DNA of 64,000 bases from PSRJ01 sp963825305 (GCA_963825305.1 CAWGTA010000003.1:310001-374000), one strand, 5' to 3'. Positions 43,085 through 52,759 are shown, counted from the stretch's first letter. Notes: generated from the sequence alone by a model not told the origin. Made by a program: numbers and translations.

Positions 43085-44650
43085 CTAGAGGGTCTTCAAA
43101 AAGGCAATCAATGCCGCGCGGTCTTCGATCTTCAACCCGAGCCCGAAGGGATGGCCGTTGACAGCATGGGCTGGAGTCTTGGAACTCCAGTTGGACGAGC
43201 GGAAGTCGGACTTCAGGCGCCCGGGATTAAACAACTCCTCCAATGTTCCGATGGAGCCATCATGCAGAAAGCAGGCCTCCAGCCAGATCATGCGCAGCGA
43301 AGGCACGCGGTACAGGCCAGTCCCTTTGCGTGTTTTTAAGGCCAGATTGGGATCCGTCTTCACTGAGAGTGGCACGATATCCGCCGCTTTGAGTAACTGG
43401 GGTGGCGGTTCGAAGCCATCGGCAAGAGTGAGGCGATTGTTCGTGTATAGGGGAGGCGTGTGACACTGCTGACAATTGGACGTACGAAAAACTTCAGCCC
43501 CTCTCCCGGAGCGTGCGTCGACCGGGTTCGGATTCGGCGGAGGCATAAGTGAATATAGATAGGTGGCAAGGGCATAAAGAAGCGCATCCGGAGTGCGCTT
43601 GACCCCACCTGCCAAGCCCATGTTTTCCAGCTTCAGGGTCGCATTGGGACCGTCGCCAAAGTGAGTCAAGGCGTCGCTGACGTCCGCGATCATTTCGGAG
43701 TAGCGCATCAGATCTTGTATGTTCCGATGGCGCGAGGTGCCGGTTCGGTCGAAGTAGCGCATGTCCCGGATGCCGATCAGGTTGGCGATCTTGACCGGAT
43801 ACAGGAGGCTGGTGTTGGTGCGCGCGTGGACGCCCAGAGGATTCTGTTCGTACAGCCGGGCAATCTCCTCAGCGGGTAAGTCAGCAACCCCAAGGTTGGG
43901 ATCGTCCTTGAGATAGGGGACGCGATAGTCCTCGCGCATGTGTTTGCGGCGGCGGTCCTCCAGCAGTTCAGGACTCATGCCCGCATAGCGTCGAGTCAAA
44001 TCTCCCATCAGCGGACCAAATGGCGTGTACGTATTGGCCGGCCCTTCGATGACGTTCCCATCGGGCTGGACGCGAACGTGGCACATGGCACAGGTGTCGG
44101 TGCCTAGTTCCACCTTGCCCTTTGCGCGGACCACGTAGCGGAGGCCGAGCAGCACGCCGTCGCGGGTTGTCTGCAGGCGGTAGGCTGCCAACACACGCGG
44201 GTCCCGAATCAACTGAAGGTTGTCCTCGCTGCCGGTAAAGCGGGGCAGCTCACGGCCGTAGAAGACCTCCCGCCCGGCGGCGATCCAGTCGGCTTCGGTC
44301 TTCAGCTTACCTACGTCAACCAGGGGCTGCGGCTCCTGCTGGTTGAGCCACTCCAGGTAACCCTTGGGCTCTTTGTCAGGAGTGTAAACCGGATAAGTTT
44401 TGACGTTGACCTCGGGGAGGGAGTAATACTCACGTTCGGAAATCAGTCTCGGCGGCGCACCTAAGCCAGCCAACGGAAGACGGAAGCCAGCAGTGTCGCG
44501 ATCGTCCCAAACCCTCGGGATGTTGCTGGTTTGGGCGGGACAAAGCAACGCAACCGACGCCAGGAGACCTACATGGCATAGCGCCCTGCCTGGCGCTAGC
44601 GGCAACAGCCGGATTCGATTTGCGAGATGCCTCGTTCCAGGTGTAACCAT
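43085..44650 (-). CDS. Di-haem cytochrome c peroxidase-like protein
   Basis: A 521-residue exported protein. After a hydrophobic N-terminal stretch it has two CXXCH haem sites: CAMCH near residue 185 and CQQCH near residue 385. The second domain has LPDG-like stretches and the ending NPGRLKSDFRSSNW. The MauG/cytochrome c peroxidase family has two haems in this arrangement. The axial methionine of the low-potential haem cannot be placed with certainty. First gene of the minus-strand operon. A peroxidase heading a sugar operon is unusual and may be a chance neighbour. Confidence 0.75.
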   Translation of the reverse strand: MVTPGTRHLANRIRLLPLAPGRALCHVGLLASVALLCPAQTSNIPRVWDDRDTAGFRLPLAGLGAPPRLISEREYYSLPEVNVKTYPVYTPDKEPKGYLEWLNQQEPQPLVDVGKLKTEADWIAAGREVFYGRELPRFTGSEDNLQLIRDPRVLAAYRLQTTRDGVLLGLRYVVRAKGKVELGTDTCAMCHVRVQPDGNVIEGPANTYTPFGPLMGDLTRRYAGMSPELLEDRRRKHMREDYRVPYLKDDPNLGVADLPAEEIARLYEQNPLGVHARTNTSLLYPVKIANLIGIRDMRYFDRTGTSRHRNIQDLMRYSEMIADVSDALTHFGDGPNATLKLENMGLAGGVKRTPDALLYALATYLYSLMPPPNPNPVDARSGRGAEVFRTSNCQQCHTPPLYTNNRLTLADGFEPPPQLLKAADIVPLSVKTDPNLALKTRKGTGLYRVPSLRMIWLEACFLHDGSIGTLEELFNPGRLKSDFRSSNWSSKTPAHAVNGHPFGLGLKIEDRAALIAFLKTL

Positions 44651-44909
44651 GACTAAGAGTGTAAACTGATCGATGCAGCGCTTGGCTCAGTCAGTATATA
44701 CAAACCTGCCTTTCCTTGCATACAACCCCAATACTCCTAATTCTATGTCGGATGTGGACGCCGTTTTGATCCTTTCGCAGGAGTAGCGGTGGCCGCTCGA
44801 ACTATGGGAGAATTGCGATTGGCCGCAATCAAGCGACCACGCTTCGCACAAAGGAATTGGGCTCTGGTGGAACGCTTCGCCTCGGTTGCCGCTTGCAAGA
44901 TTGCGAGCC
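44651..44909. other. Divergent promoter region
   Basis: The gap between the divergent cytochrome peroxidase-like and RnfD-like genes. An AT-rich stretch with TATACT on the minus strand (around 44690-44700) could be the -10 for the peroxidase operon, and TACACT lies seven bases before its ATG. I see no RNA gene or repeat here. Confidence 0.4.
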
Positions 44910-46787
44910 ATGGAGTTCTCTCACGTCATGGTTAGCCGGAAGTCACAACCGGGCCGAAATCGAATTGGGGCGCTCCCGCTGGCCTTTCTCCTGACGTTGG
45001 TCTTCATTGGTTTTTCCTTTCTTCCGCCAGTGAGCGAAAACCCCTCCCTGGCCCACGCCTTTTGGGAAGCGGGCGCTGTCCTGCTGGTCTTCCTGTACCT
45101 CCTGCGACGCGCCGTCGCCCGCCAAGGCCGGACGCTGACTTATCGGTTTCTCCCGGTAAAAGTGCATTACGTGCAGATGGCGATGCACTCGTGCATCTAC
45201 GCTTATTGGGGCTGGTATTGGCGAGAGGTATACCACCACATTCCGCTGATCGTGGCGCAGATTGTGTTTGTGTACGTCCTGGATATGCTGGTCTGCTGGT
45301 CGCGGCGCGACCAATGGATTCTGGGCTTCGGGCCGTTTCCGATCGTCTTAAGCACCAATCTGTTCTTATGGTTCAGGGACGATTGGTTCTTCCTGCAGTT
45401 CTTGATGATTGCGACCGGAGTGCTTTGCAAGGAGTTCATCAAATGGCGGCGCGAGGGCGAGGATCGAGAGGTCCATATTTTCAACCCATCGGCCATTGCC
45501 CTGTTCATTTTTTCGATCGGCCTTCTGATCACCCAGAGCACGCCGATTACGTGGGGACAGGAGATTGCGACCACTCTGCACCGCCCGCCGCAGATCTATC
45601 TCGAGATTTTCCTGATCGGCCTGGTAGTTCAGAGTCTGTTCTCGGTTACGCTGGTAACGCTCGCCGCGGCAGGCGCTCTGTATGTGTTGAATCTGGCCTT
45701 CACCAGCTCGATCGGCACTTACCACTTTATCGATTCCAATATTCCGATCTCGGTGTTTCTAGGACTGCATCTGCTGGTGACCGACCCGGCCACATCGCCG
45801 CGAACGACTTGGGGCAAGGTCATTTTCGGCGGGCTTTATGGGGCCGGAGTATTCGCGCTCTACGGGTTCCTGGGCTGGATCGATGCGCCCCGGTTCTACG
45901 ACAAACTGCTCTGCGTACCGATACTCAATCTGGGCGTTCAGGCATTCGACCGGGCTGGCCGTGTCCTGTCGAAACGCCTCGATTTTCTGAACTTCGCTCC
46001 TGCATGGAGCCCGCGGAAGCTTAATTTCGCCCACATGGGGATTTGGATTGCCCTGTTCGGCTTCATGGCGGCCACTGGATTCGTAGGTCACAGCCACCCC
46101 GGCCAGAGCAATGCATTCTGGAGTAAGGCCTGCCAGGAAGGAAAATGGAACGCCTGCGGGACTCTGGTGCACAATCTCAAGATCACTTGTGGTCTGAACT
46201 CGGCAGGCGACTGCCTGGCGCTGGGGCTGCTTCTGGACGAAGGGCGTTTCGTGGCGAAAGATCCCGCAGAGGCGGGGAAGAGCTTGGGACGAGCATGCGA
46301 TCTCGGCCAGTCTCAGGGTTGCCAAACCTTGGTTCAGTTCGTGCTGAGAGACGGGGGTGAAGTACTGCGGCACTCCTGCGATCACGCTGACGGCCCGAGT
46401 TGTTTCATCCTGGGCTCCTTGTATCACAACGGTAGCGGCATTCCAAAGGACGACACTCGCGCCATCGCCTTCTTTCGCAAGTCGTGCGCCGACGGTTGGT
46501 GGCGCGGTTGTGGCCGGCTGGGCGAAAGCTACATCTGGGGCGAAGGGACGTCCGTCGATACCGATAAGGCACTGGAGAACTTTGAGAAAGCGTGCCGGGG
46601 GCGTCACGCGCCCAGCTGCTTCAACGTCGCCCTTATTTACCACCGCGGCGTGGGGGGGGTTAAGGACGAATCTTTGGCTGAGCAGAGACTTGAGCAGGCC
46701 TGTGAGTTTGGCCTTCCGTCCGCCTGCAAGGCGGGAGAGACCCCTGCCGTGAGCGATGCGTCTGCGGTGGACCGCGGCGGAGGCTAG
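44910..46787 (+). CDS. RnfD/NqrB-like membrane protein fused to Sel1-type repeats
   Basis: About 625 residues. The first 380 residues form about nine membrane helices resembling the NqrB/RnfD subunit of ion-pumping oxidoreductases; VHIFNPSAIALFIFS and LHLLVTDPATSPRTTWGKV recall its conserved NP and flavin-binding-loop regions. After one further helix come cysteine-rich Sel1/TPR-like repeats (CSxGxW, GCxxLG units such as CADGWWRGCGRLGESYIWG). Candidate starts are ATG 44910 and ATG 44928; GGAG at 44912 favours the second. No other rnf/nqr genes are nearby, so it may not act in a full complex. Confidence 0.68.
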   Translation: MEFSHVMVSRKSQPGRNRIGALPLAFLLTLVFIGFSFLPPVSENPSLAHAFWEAGAVLLVFLYLLRRAVARQGRTLTYRFLPVKVHYVQMAMHSCIYAYWGWYWREVYHHIPLIVAQIVFVYVLDMLVCWSRRDQWILGFGPFPIVLSTNLFLWFRDDWFFLQFLMIATGVLCKEFIKWRREGEDREVHIFNPSAIALFIFSIGLLITQSTPITWGQEIATTLHRPPQIYLEIFLIGLVVQSLFSVTLVTLAAAGALYVLNLAFTSSIGTYHFIDSNIPISVFLGLHLLVTDPATSPRTTWGKVIFGGLYGAGVFALYGFLGWIDAPRFYDKLLCVPILNLGVQAFDRAGRVLSKRLDFLNFAPAWSPRKLNFAHMGIWIALFGFMAATGFVGHSHPGQSNAFWSKACQEGKWNACGTLVHNLKITCGLNSAGDCLALGLLLDEGRFVAKDPAEAGKSLGRACDLGQSQGCQTLVQFVLRDGGEVLRHSCDHADGPSCFILGSLYHNGSGIPKDDTRAIAFFRKSCADGWWRGCGRLGESYIWGEGTSVDTDKALENFEKACRGRHAPSCFNVALIYHRGVGGVKDESLAEQRLEQACEFGLPSACKAGETPAVSDASAVDRGGG

Positions 46788-46811
46788 TAAGGGCAGCGCC
46801 GGCTATCCTAC

Positions 46812-49055
46812 TTAGTGGACGTGCGCCGGATGTGCTGCGGCGTGGAATGAGAACGTCTTGCGGACCACAGGCGTGGGTTTCGCAGCCCCTTCGCGGATCC
46901 GGTAACTGCGATCCATCGCTAACCCGTTGAACACTTGCACAGTGCCTGAAGTGGGCCAGCGGACCTCCACCTGCGTCACGGCGCTGGCTTGCCCAAGACC
47001 CACGTGGACCCGAAACGGGGAATCCCCGAAGCTCCCTCCGGAAGTCACCTCGCGAAAGATATCGCGCGACCCTGATGCCGTCCGCGCCCGCACGCGAATG
47101 CGGGCCCCCAGCGCTGCCCGGTTGCTCTTCACGCCTTCCAGTTCCAAGCTGACCCAATGGTTGCCATGGCCGGGGTTCTCGAAGAGCACACTCTCGTAAG
47201 AGTCGCCTTCGTAGTAACCCCCGATCTCTTCAAAGACATCCAGGTCGCCGTCATTATCGAAGTCAGCAAAGGAAACAGCGTGACCCTTCTGTAAATGGCC
47301 GAAGCCGCCCGAAGTGGACACGTCCTGAAAAACAACGCCTTCCGCGTTGCGAAACATGCGATGCGGCGCCAGGGCGCGATAATCAGGCGCACCGGTTCCC
47401 AGATAACAATCGAGCCAACCGTCGTTGTCCAGATCGCCATAGTTTGAGCCCATCACGAGCATGGCGCGGTCCAACTTCATTTTCTTGGTGACGTCGGTAA
47501 ACGTCCCGTCATGGTTGTTGTGATAGAGGCGCGGGTACTCCACCTGGTTGGGCTTGTGCAGATAGAAAGCCGCGATCTCACCTGGCTGGGGCGCTTTGAA
47601 GGGAGCTACGAAAAGGTCGAGCCACCCGTCGTTGTCGTAGTCCCAAAACCAGGTCGCGAAGCTAAAAATCGGTTCGGCCACGCCGGCTTCCTTGGTCGTA
47701 TCGGTAAAGGACCACACGGGAACCTTGCCGCCGGGCGTTCTGGGTTTGCCGTCATTCCGGAACAACAGGTTGGTCTGGCCATTGCGCGAGATGTAAAGAT
47801 CCGGCCAGCCATCGTTATTGTAATCGCCCCAGGCAACCCCTTTGACCAGACCCAGGTGATCCATACCCATTTGCGGGGCGATATCCGTGAAGGTGCCGTC
47901 GCCATTATTGTGATAGAGCGAGGACGGGTGAGAGTCGCCCGGGTACTCTTCGTGTCCCACGAAAAGATCCAGCAATCCGTCGTTATCGTAGTCCGCCCAT
48001 GCGGCCGTCTGAGTAGGGTGCAGGGCGAGCAAACCTGCCTCCTCGGTCACATCGGCAAACGTCCCATCTCCGTTGTTGCGCAGCAAAGACATCGGATACT
48101 GGCCATTTTGCCGGAACCATCCGCCGCGCAGCACCAGAACATCGGGATGTCCGTCGTTGTTATAGTCCGCGTGGATGATGTTTAATCCGCCCGTTTCGCC
48201 GAGCAGACCGGCTTCGCGCGTGCGCTCGCTGAACGTTCCATCTCCGTTGTTATGAAAGAAGCGCAACTGGTCCATGGGGCCGGAGGAAGAGACCATCAGA
48301 TCGATCAGGCCGTCTCCATCGAAATCCTCGGCAATGCTTCCCCCGGAGTGCGCCTTGATGTCCAGGCCTACGCCGGGAGCAATATCCCGAAATCGTTTGA
48401 TATCGTAATCCGACGCGAAGGTCTCGGCCGGAATCAGCCACTCCGGCGGCACGGCCTGCGGGTGTTTTCCCAAGGCCATATAAGCAATATTCAGGAGCCA
48501 GCGGGCATTGAGATCGGCCGGGTGGTCACGTAAAAGCGCCGTGAATTCCCGGATAGCCCCCTCGGCCCCCCGTGGTGTGGTGTGGATTCCGCCGCCCTGG
48601 ATCGGGAACAAACAAGAATCGGCATTATGGTTGTGGATACAATTCTCCTGCTCGCCGATCCGAAGATAGGTGAGCCCCATAAAGTCGTGCAGCCGCTGAT
48701 CGAGCGAAGGTGAAAGGGCATCCTGTTTTACGGCCAGCGCCCGCGCCTTCTCAACCTCCTGGAGCGCCTGCTCGCTTTCGCCCAGTTCCAGCAGTTGCCC
48801 TGCGAGCTCCATTCGGGCGTAGAGTTCCCGAGGGCTGTTTTGGTTTTGTTGCAGCCAGTTCCGCGCATAGTCAATGCGCTCGCGATTCTTGAAAGGGTCG
48901 CTCTTCCACTCCTGGGCGTGCCAGATTTGAGCGAGCCGCTCCGCCATTCTTTTGGTGCCCGGATACTGGTAGGGGGCGTCGGCGCGCGAAATCAACAAGG
49001 CAGACCCCAGCGCCGCTAGAACGATTACCCCACCGGCGTTGCAGATCCGTCTCAT
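46812..49055 (-). CDS. CRTAC1-type protein: TPR region, FG-GAP/VCBS repeats, ASPIC/UnbV domain
   Basis: A 747-residue exported protein. After a signal/anchor helix comes a TPR-like region (about residues 40-200). About seven FG-GAP repeats follow, each with a calcium-binding D-x-D/N-x-D-G core (EDFDGDGLIDLMV, DYNNDGHPDVLV, DYDNDGLLDLFV, DYNNDGWPDLYI, DYDNDGWLDLFV, DLDNDGWLDCYL, DFDNDGDLDVFE), forming a beta-propeller. The C-terminal ASPIC/UnbV domain has HWVSLELEGVKSNRAALGARI. Likely secreted or outer-membrane associated; ligand unknown. It starts 17 bases after the gene at 49073, so both share a transcript. Confidence 0.87.
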   Translation of the reverse strand: MRRICNAGGVIVLAALGSALLISRADAPYQYPGTKRMAERLAQIWHAQEWKSDPFKNRERIDYARNWLQQNQNSPRELYARMELAGQLLELGESEQALQEVEKARALAVKQDALSPSLDQRLHDFMGLTYLRIGEQENCIHNHNADSCLFPIQGGGIHTTPRGAEGAIREFTALLRDHPADLNARWLLNIAYMALGKHPQAVPPEWLIPAETFASDYDIKRFRDIAPGVGLDIKAHSGGSIAEDFDGDGLIDLMVSSSGPMDQLRFFHNNGDGTFSERTREAGLLGETGGLNIIHADYNNDGHPDVLVLRGGWFRQNGQYPMSLLRNNGDGTFADVTEEAGLLALHPTQTAAWADYDNDGLLDLFVGHEEYPGDSHPSSLYHNNGDGTFTDIAPQMGMDHLGLVKGVAWGDYNNDGWPDLYISRNGQTNLLFRNDGKPRTPGGKVPVWSFTDTTKEAGVAEPIFSFATWFWDYDNDGWLDLFVAPFKAPQPGEIAAFYLHKPNQVEYPRLYHNNHDGTFTDVTKKMKLDRAMLVMGSNYGDLDNDGWLDCYLGTGAPDYRALAPHRMFRNAEGVVFQDVSTSGGFGHLQKGHAVSFADFDNDGDLDVFEEIGGYYEGDSYESVLFENPGHGNHWVSLELEGVKSNRAALGARIRVRARTASGSRDIFREVTSGGSFGDSPFRVHVGLGQASAVTQVEVRWPTSGTVQVFNGLAMDRSYRIREGAAKPTPVVRKTFSFHAAAHPAHVH

Positions 49056-49072
49056 TGGCGAATCACCAGGCG

Positions 49073-50761
49073 CTATTTTTGGGGCGCCGGCGCCGGAGCG
49101 ATCTTAAGCGGAGCAGGTTTGAACGTCCAGTTTCCGCCCTGATCGATGGGCAACCGCATCTTCGGATATTCCAAACTCGCGGACGAAGTCACAAAGGTCA
49201 TCTTCACGTTGAGCGGAGTTGCGGGTGAGGGCGCCACGAAGGCTTCCGCCATGAGGCGTAGAAATTGACCCGCGGTCAGATGTAAACCTTGGATGTCAAT
49301 CCATGTCGGGGGCATGTTACCCGGTATCGGTTTCCACGTGGCGTCGTGGAAGCGGCCGGCCAGTTGGGCAGCCATATCGGCCACTGCGGATCCTGTGACG
49401 GTGCCTAGCGCCGGCCCATGCACCCCCGGCATCGTCAGGAGTCCATACGCCTGCCGTATGGAAACCTCTTTCGGCAGTTTCCCCGTCCGGTGCTGCTCCG
49501 CTAAAACGTCGCAAAGCACCTGGAACGTCTCGGCCAGGGACAGGTATTGGTTGTCGCTCACGGTCAAGTAATCCGGCAGATAAGTATCGGTGCCCCATTT
49601 TTTCAACGTTTCCGCAACGGCCTTCTGTAACTCCGCAACCGAAAGGCTCCTGCCCAAATCCGAAGGCGACATGTTCATCAGATCCGAGCTCGACACAAAC
49701 CGGCTCCCGAGGTTGGCCGGCACGAACCCTTTGGCAAAGTATTTCATGAGGTCGTCCTGCAGCGCCAAGGCGTCCATCTTTGCGCCATCATCCGCAAACG
49801 CTTCAGGCGGTAGCTTGGCATGGTCTGGATGATCGTAGGCCACTTTAAGGGGCGGGTACAGCGTGCCTTTGTTGTAGAAGTCGCTCAAGTAGATCCGCTG
49901 ATCGCTCACTTCGACTTGGAGGATGTGTACGTGCTTCCGATCCGCTTTCTCGGCCATCTTCCGCAGCTCCTCAGGACCTTTCTGGGCCGGCAGAAGCAAC
50001 ACGTCATCACTAAACTCGGACAAATGGAGGAATCCATTCATCCAGTGCATCTCGGGCGCTGAGTTAGGAACCGGACTCATGAATCTACCGATCCCCTTCA
50101 CTGAGGGTTTATAACCGTGAACTGTTGTAACCGGCGTCTCCGGCAAGCCCCACATAATGGCATGCGTGTTCATGGGCCGCAGATAGTGAAGATACTCCGC
50201 ATCGTCCCCCAGCTCATCGGTCAAACCGCGAATGCATAGCGCTTTGCCGAAGACTTCCTGCATGGCCTTCAGACCACCGGCCTTTCCCTTTTGGGCCGCT
50301 CCGGTCGCGGGGTCGCGGGCTTCGTTCAAAACACGGTCCGCGGCGTTGGCTCGCGCCATCCAGCGCTCTTCAGGAGTTTTGGCATTGGCGAACTCCGGAA
50401 GGGGACGGGACGAATAGGTGGGCTCGTCGCTGCCGTCGTAGCCAACTTCCACCACGCCCCGCCGGGAGGCATCCAAAACCAGATCTTTGATGCCCGTTTT
50501 CGCGTTTCTTTCCGCGAGCGCCTGGCTCAAAGCGCCCGAAAACAGCATAGTCACCGAGGCTCGCGCCTGCGGATACTCTTTCCGGTACTTCTCAACCAGG
50601 GAAATCGTGTCGCGGATGCGCCCCTCGGTCAGCTCGATATTTACGAAATCACTATAGCGGCCGAACAAATATACGAAAAATGGCTGCTGCTCCTGTGCAC
50701 ATAGGCCCAGCACGCCCAAAGACAACACTGCCGGTAGAGATATGCTGCGTGGGATTCTCAC
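49073..50761 (-). CDS. Secreted protein with pseudomurein-binding-repeat-like C-terminal repeats
   Basis: GTG 50761 with AGGGAGG upstream starts a signal peptide (VRIPRSISLPAVLSLGVLGLC) and about 562 residues. The N-terminal two thirds (FFVYLFGRYSDFVNIELTEG onward) has stretches reminiscent of a deacetylase-like barrel but no sure family. The C-terminal part has two or more units resembling pseudomurein-binding repeats: LPDYLTVSDNQYLSLAETFQ and WIDIQGLHLTAGQFLRLMAE. Such repeats bind cell-wall polymers in archaea and some bacteria. The similarity is by pattern only. Co-transcribed with the CRTAC1 gene that follows. Confidence 0.5.
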   Translation of the reverse strand: MRIPRSISLPAVLSLGVLGLCAQEQQPFFVYLFGRYSDFVNIELTEGRIRDTISLVEKYRKEYPQARASVTMLFSGALSQALAERNAKTGIKDLVLDASRRGVVEVGYDGSDEPTYSSRPLPEFANAKTPEERWMARANAADRVLNEARDPATGAAQKGKAGGLKAMQEVFGKALCIRGLTDELGDDAEYLHYLRPMNTHAIMWGLPETPVTTVHGYKPSVKGIGRFMSPVPNSAPEMHWMNGFLHLSEFSDDVLLLPAQKGPEELRKMAEKADRKHVHILQVEVSDQRIYLSDFYNKGTLYPPLKVAYDHPDHAKLPPEAFADDGAKMDALALQDDLMKYFAKGFVPANLGSRFVSSSDLMNMSPSDLGRSLSVAELQKAVAETLKKWGTDTYLPDYLTVSDNQYLSLAETFQVLCDVLAEQHRTGKLPKEVSIRQAYGLLTMPGVHGPALGTVTGSAVADMAAQLAGRFHDATWKPIPGNMPPTWIDIQGLHLTAGQFLRLMAEAFVAPSPATPLNVKMTFVTSSASLEYPKMRLPIDQGGNWTFKPAPLKIAPAPAPQK

Positions 50762-50830
50762 AACGGTCCTAGCCTCCCTGGAGTTGTATAACTGCGTAAA
50801 TCGTAAGTCGAGACTGGCAAGCAAAACCAA

Positions 50831-50862
50831 AAAAAGCCGGGCCCCGTAGCGCCCGGCTTTTT
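50831..50862 (-). terminator. Rho-independent terminator (bidirectional shape)
   Basis: AAAAAGCCGGGC, an 8-base loop and GCCCGGCTTTTT form a perfect 12-bp inverted repeat with the stem's T-tract on either strand. It follows the stop of the minus-strand gene 50900-52759 and precedes the start of the next gene in that direction. Confidence 0.88.
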
Positions 50863-50899
50863 ACATTCTTACTTCAGCAAACAACAGACACTCGAACGC

Positions 50900-52759
50900 T
50901 TACCGCCCCTGGGTCGGAATGGTGATCTGTTTTTCGTTGGATTGACAGATCTCCCCACCCCCGCTATTGTCGGGCTGGAGCACGTAGAAGTAAGTGTGCC
51001 CATTGGTTAAACCTGACGTGTCGGAAAAGCCGGGGACGGTGGACGTGCCTAGCGGCGAGTACGGCCCGCCCGAAACCGTTCCGCGCAAAACCGTGTAGTG
51101 ATCCGCCCCAGTCAGCGGGGTCCAGGTGAGATCGATGCGGGCAGGAGCCCTACCCGAAGGCGTGCCCTTCCCCGTGAGGTCGGTAACGCAAGACGTGAAA
51201 ACCGTGCGCCTCAACATGATGATCGCAAACCCAGTGCTGAAAGGCCACTGCGAACCCGTGTTGATCTCCTGCGTGTTGTACCAGTAGCCGGCCGGGTTTT
51301 GCTGGCTAACGAGCCAGCGCGCGACGCCGTCGGTTGGATCGCCGGCACTCACTTGAGCGCCGTACCAATCCAACGGAGTCACACCAGGAGTCGAGGATTG
51401 TAGGAACTTGATCGGCGTCAGAACCCCACCCGGATCATGCAACAGCATGGACTTAGTAAACGAGAACAGTCCATAGAAGTAGGCTTTGATGGCGACATTG
51501 CTATTGGTCGGAGCATTGCCGAAATTATCGCGAATGAACGACTCGGCCTTGTCCCACCTGGTATCGCCGCGCCCGTGTCCGTCCATGGCCATTTGCACCA
51601 TACCGGAGGGCGTAGTCGCGTAGGGCCCCCATACAGGCGAGGGACTGGTATACCCGAATTCGCCAGTCGCCGGGTCCTCGGAGTTGCCCGCCATCAGCCA
51701 AACGTTGTTCCATAGAAGCAGGTTCGGGTCAACGGACGCGCCAAACCCGCGTACCGCGGCGATGGTACCGATGGCAGCCCACTGAGAAACTGAGCCATCG
51801 CCCACGCCGTCAGGACACCCGTAGCGCCAGCCACCACCCGTGTTGCCGCGAACAACACAATAGGTGTACGCATCCACCATATCCTGGACAATGTCCTTGT
51901 ATGTGCGACCCGTTATGCCGGCCGGTCCATTGACGGTTGTTGCATTCGGCGTTGAGGAAGCGACGATCGCGTCCATCACCATGCCGTCCTCGTAATTCGG
52001 ATTACCGCTACTGATTTCTATGGCAAGGTGATTGCCGTTGATATCCGGGTTAATGGGGCACGGCGGTGCAGCGCAGCCGCCGGGAACGGTGTATGTCGTA
52101 CCGGGGTTGAAAGTGGTCATATTGGCGAACAGCGCCTTCAAGCCCCGAGCAACATCATCCGTGTACGGATCCGCCGCTGGACCGCTCTCCAGGTGAGTGT
52201 TCACCTCGAACGCCTGAAGGTTGGTGGCCGTGGTCCCCCAAACGCCTAAACAGGCGAATCCACTGCAACCGCTAAACCAATCGCCCAGGTTGTTGGGGCC
52301 CGAAACGTACCGGTGCATCGTGCTGTGCAGATACCAGAGGCCTTCGTCAATGGCAACATTCACGTTGGATTCCAACGCGTCAGCCGCCATGATGATTGGG
52401 TAATTGGAGCTGGCGTGGTCGCCGGTGTTGGTGTCGGTAATTTTGAGGACCGCCGTGAATGTCGTGCCGACTGCACCCGCGTAGGTATGCGTGCATTGCA
52501 CTACATACTGATTCGTCACTGTACCCGTACAGTGCGCGCCACCGTCACCTGGGTCCCAATCGTAGGTGAAGTTTGCCGCTTGTTGGTCTGACGTGCCTTT
52601 AAGCGTGATGAGTTTGCCCGCATAAGTAAAGTGCGGGTTCAAGAAGTTCGTCGCGTCCCATGGTACGGTCTTCACAACAGGAACGACAGCTAGCGCCCGC
52701 TGCGGGAAAAAGGTCCCCACTACCGCGAGTACCGTAAGGCCCAATACCCATCTTTTCAT
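50900..52759 (-). CDS. Secreted alpha/alpha-toroid (prenyltransferase-like) repeat protein with PKD and FN3 domains
   Basis: A 619-residue protein with a signal peptide (MKRWVLGLTVLAVVGTFFP) and a good ribosome site (GGGAAGGA). A PKD-like domain (YDWDPGDGGAHCTGTV) comes first. The central part has repeats like those of squalene-cyclase/prenyltransferase barrels: NVAIDEGLWYLHSTMHR, NTGGGWRYGCPDGVGDGSVS, ARWLVSQQNPAGYWYN. A fibronectin-III-like domain ends the protein (LTWTPLTGADHYTVLRG). It lacks an obvious cyclase acid motif, so a binding role is as likely as an enzyme. It follows the PEP-CTERM gene and ends at a strong terminator. Confidence 0.7.
   Translation of the reverse strand: MKRWVLGLTVLAVVGTFFPQRALAVVPVVKTVPWDATNFLNPHFTYAGKLITLKGTSDQQAANFTYDWDPGDGGAHCTGTVTNQYVVQCTHTYAGAVGTTFTAVLKITDTNTGDHASSNYPIIMAADALESNVNVAIDEGLWYLHSTMHRYVSGPNNLGDWFSGCSGFACLGVWGTTATNLQAFEVNTHLESGPAADPYTDDVARGLKALFANMTTFNPGTTYTVPGGCAAPPCPINPDINGNHLAIEISSGNPNYEDGMVMDAIVASSTPNATTVNGPAGITGRTYKDIVQDMVDAYTYCVVRGNTGGGWRYGCPDGVGDGSVSQWAAIGTIAAVRGFGASVDPNLLLWNNVWLMAGNSEDPATGEFGYTSPSPVWGPYATTPSGMVQMAMDGHGRGDTRWDKAESFIRDNFGNAPTNSNVAIKAYFYGLFSFTKSMLLHDPGGVLTPIKFLQSSTPGVTPLDWYGAQVSAGDPTDGVARWLVSQQNPAGYWYNTQEINTGSQWPFSTGFAIIMLRRTVFTSCVTDLTGKGTPSGRAPARIDLTWTPLTGADHYTVLRGTVSGGPYSPLGTSTVPGFSDTSGLTNGHTYFYVLQPDNSGGGEICQSNEKQITIPTQGR

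Noticed and set aside
44687..44911. 74-residue minus-strand frame before the RnfD-like gene
   Set aside because: No ribosome site, unusual composition, and it would overlap the divergent promoter region.
46788..46811. Terminator between the RnfD-like and CRTAC1 genes
   Set aside because: The CTAGTAAGG/CCTACTTAG pairing is imperfect and there is no T-tract.
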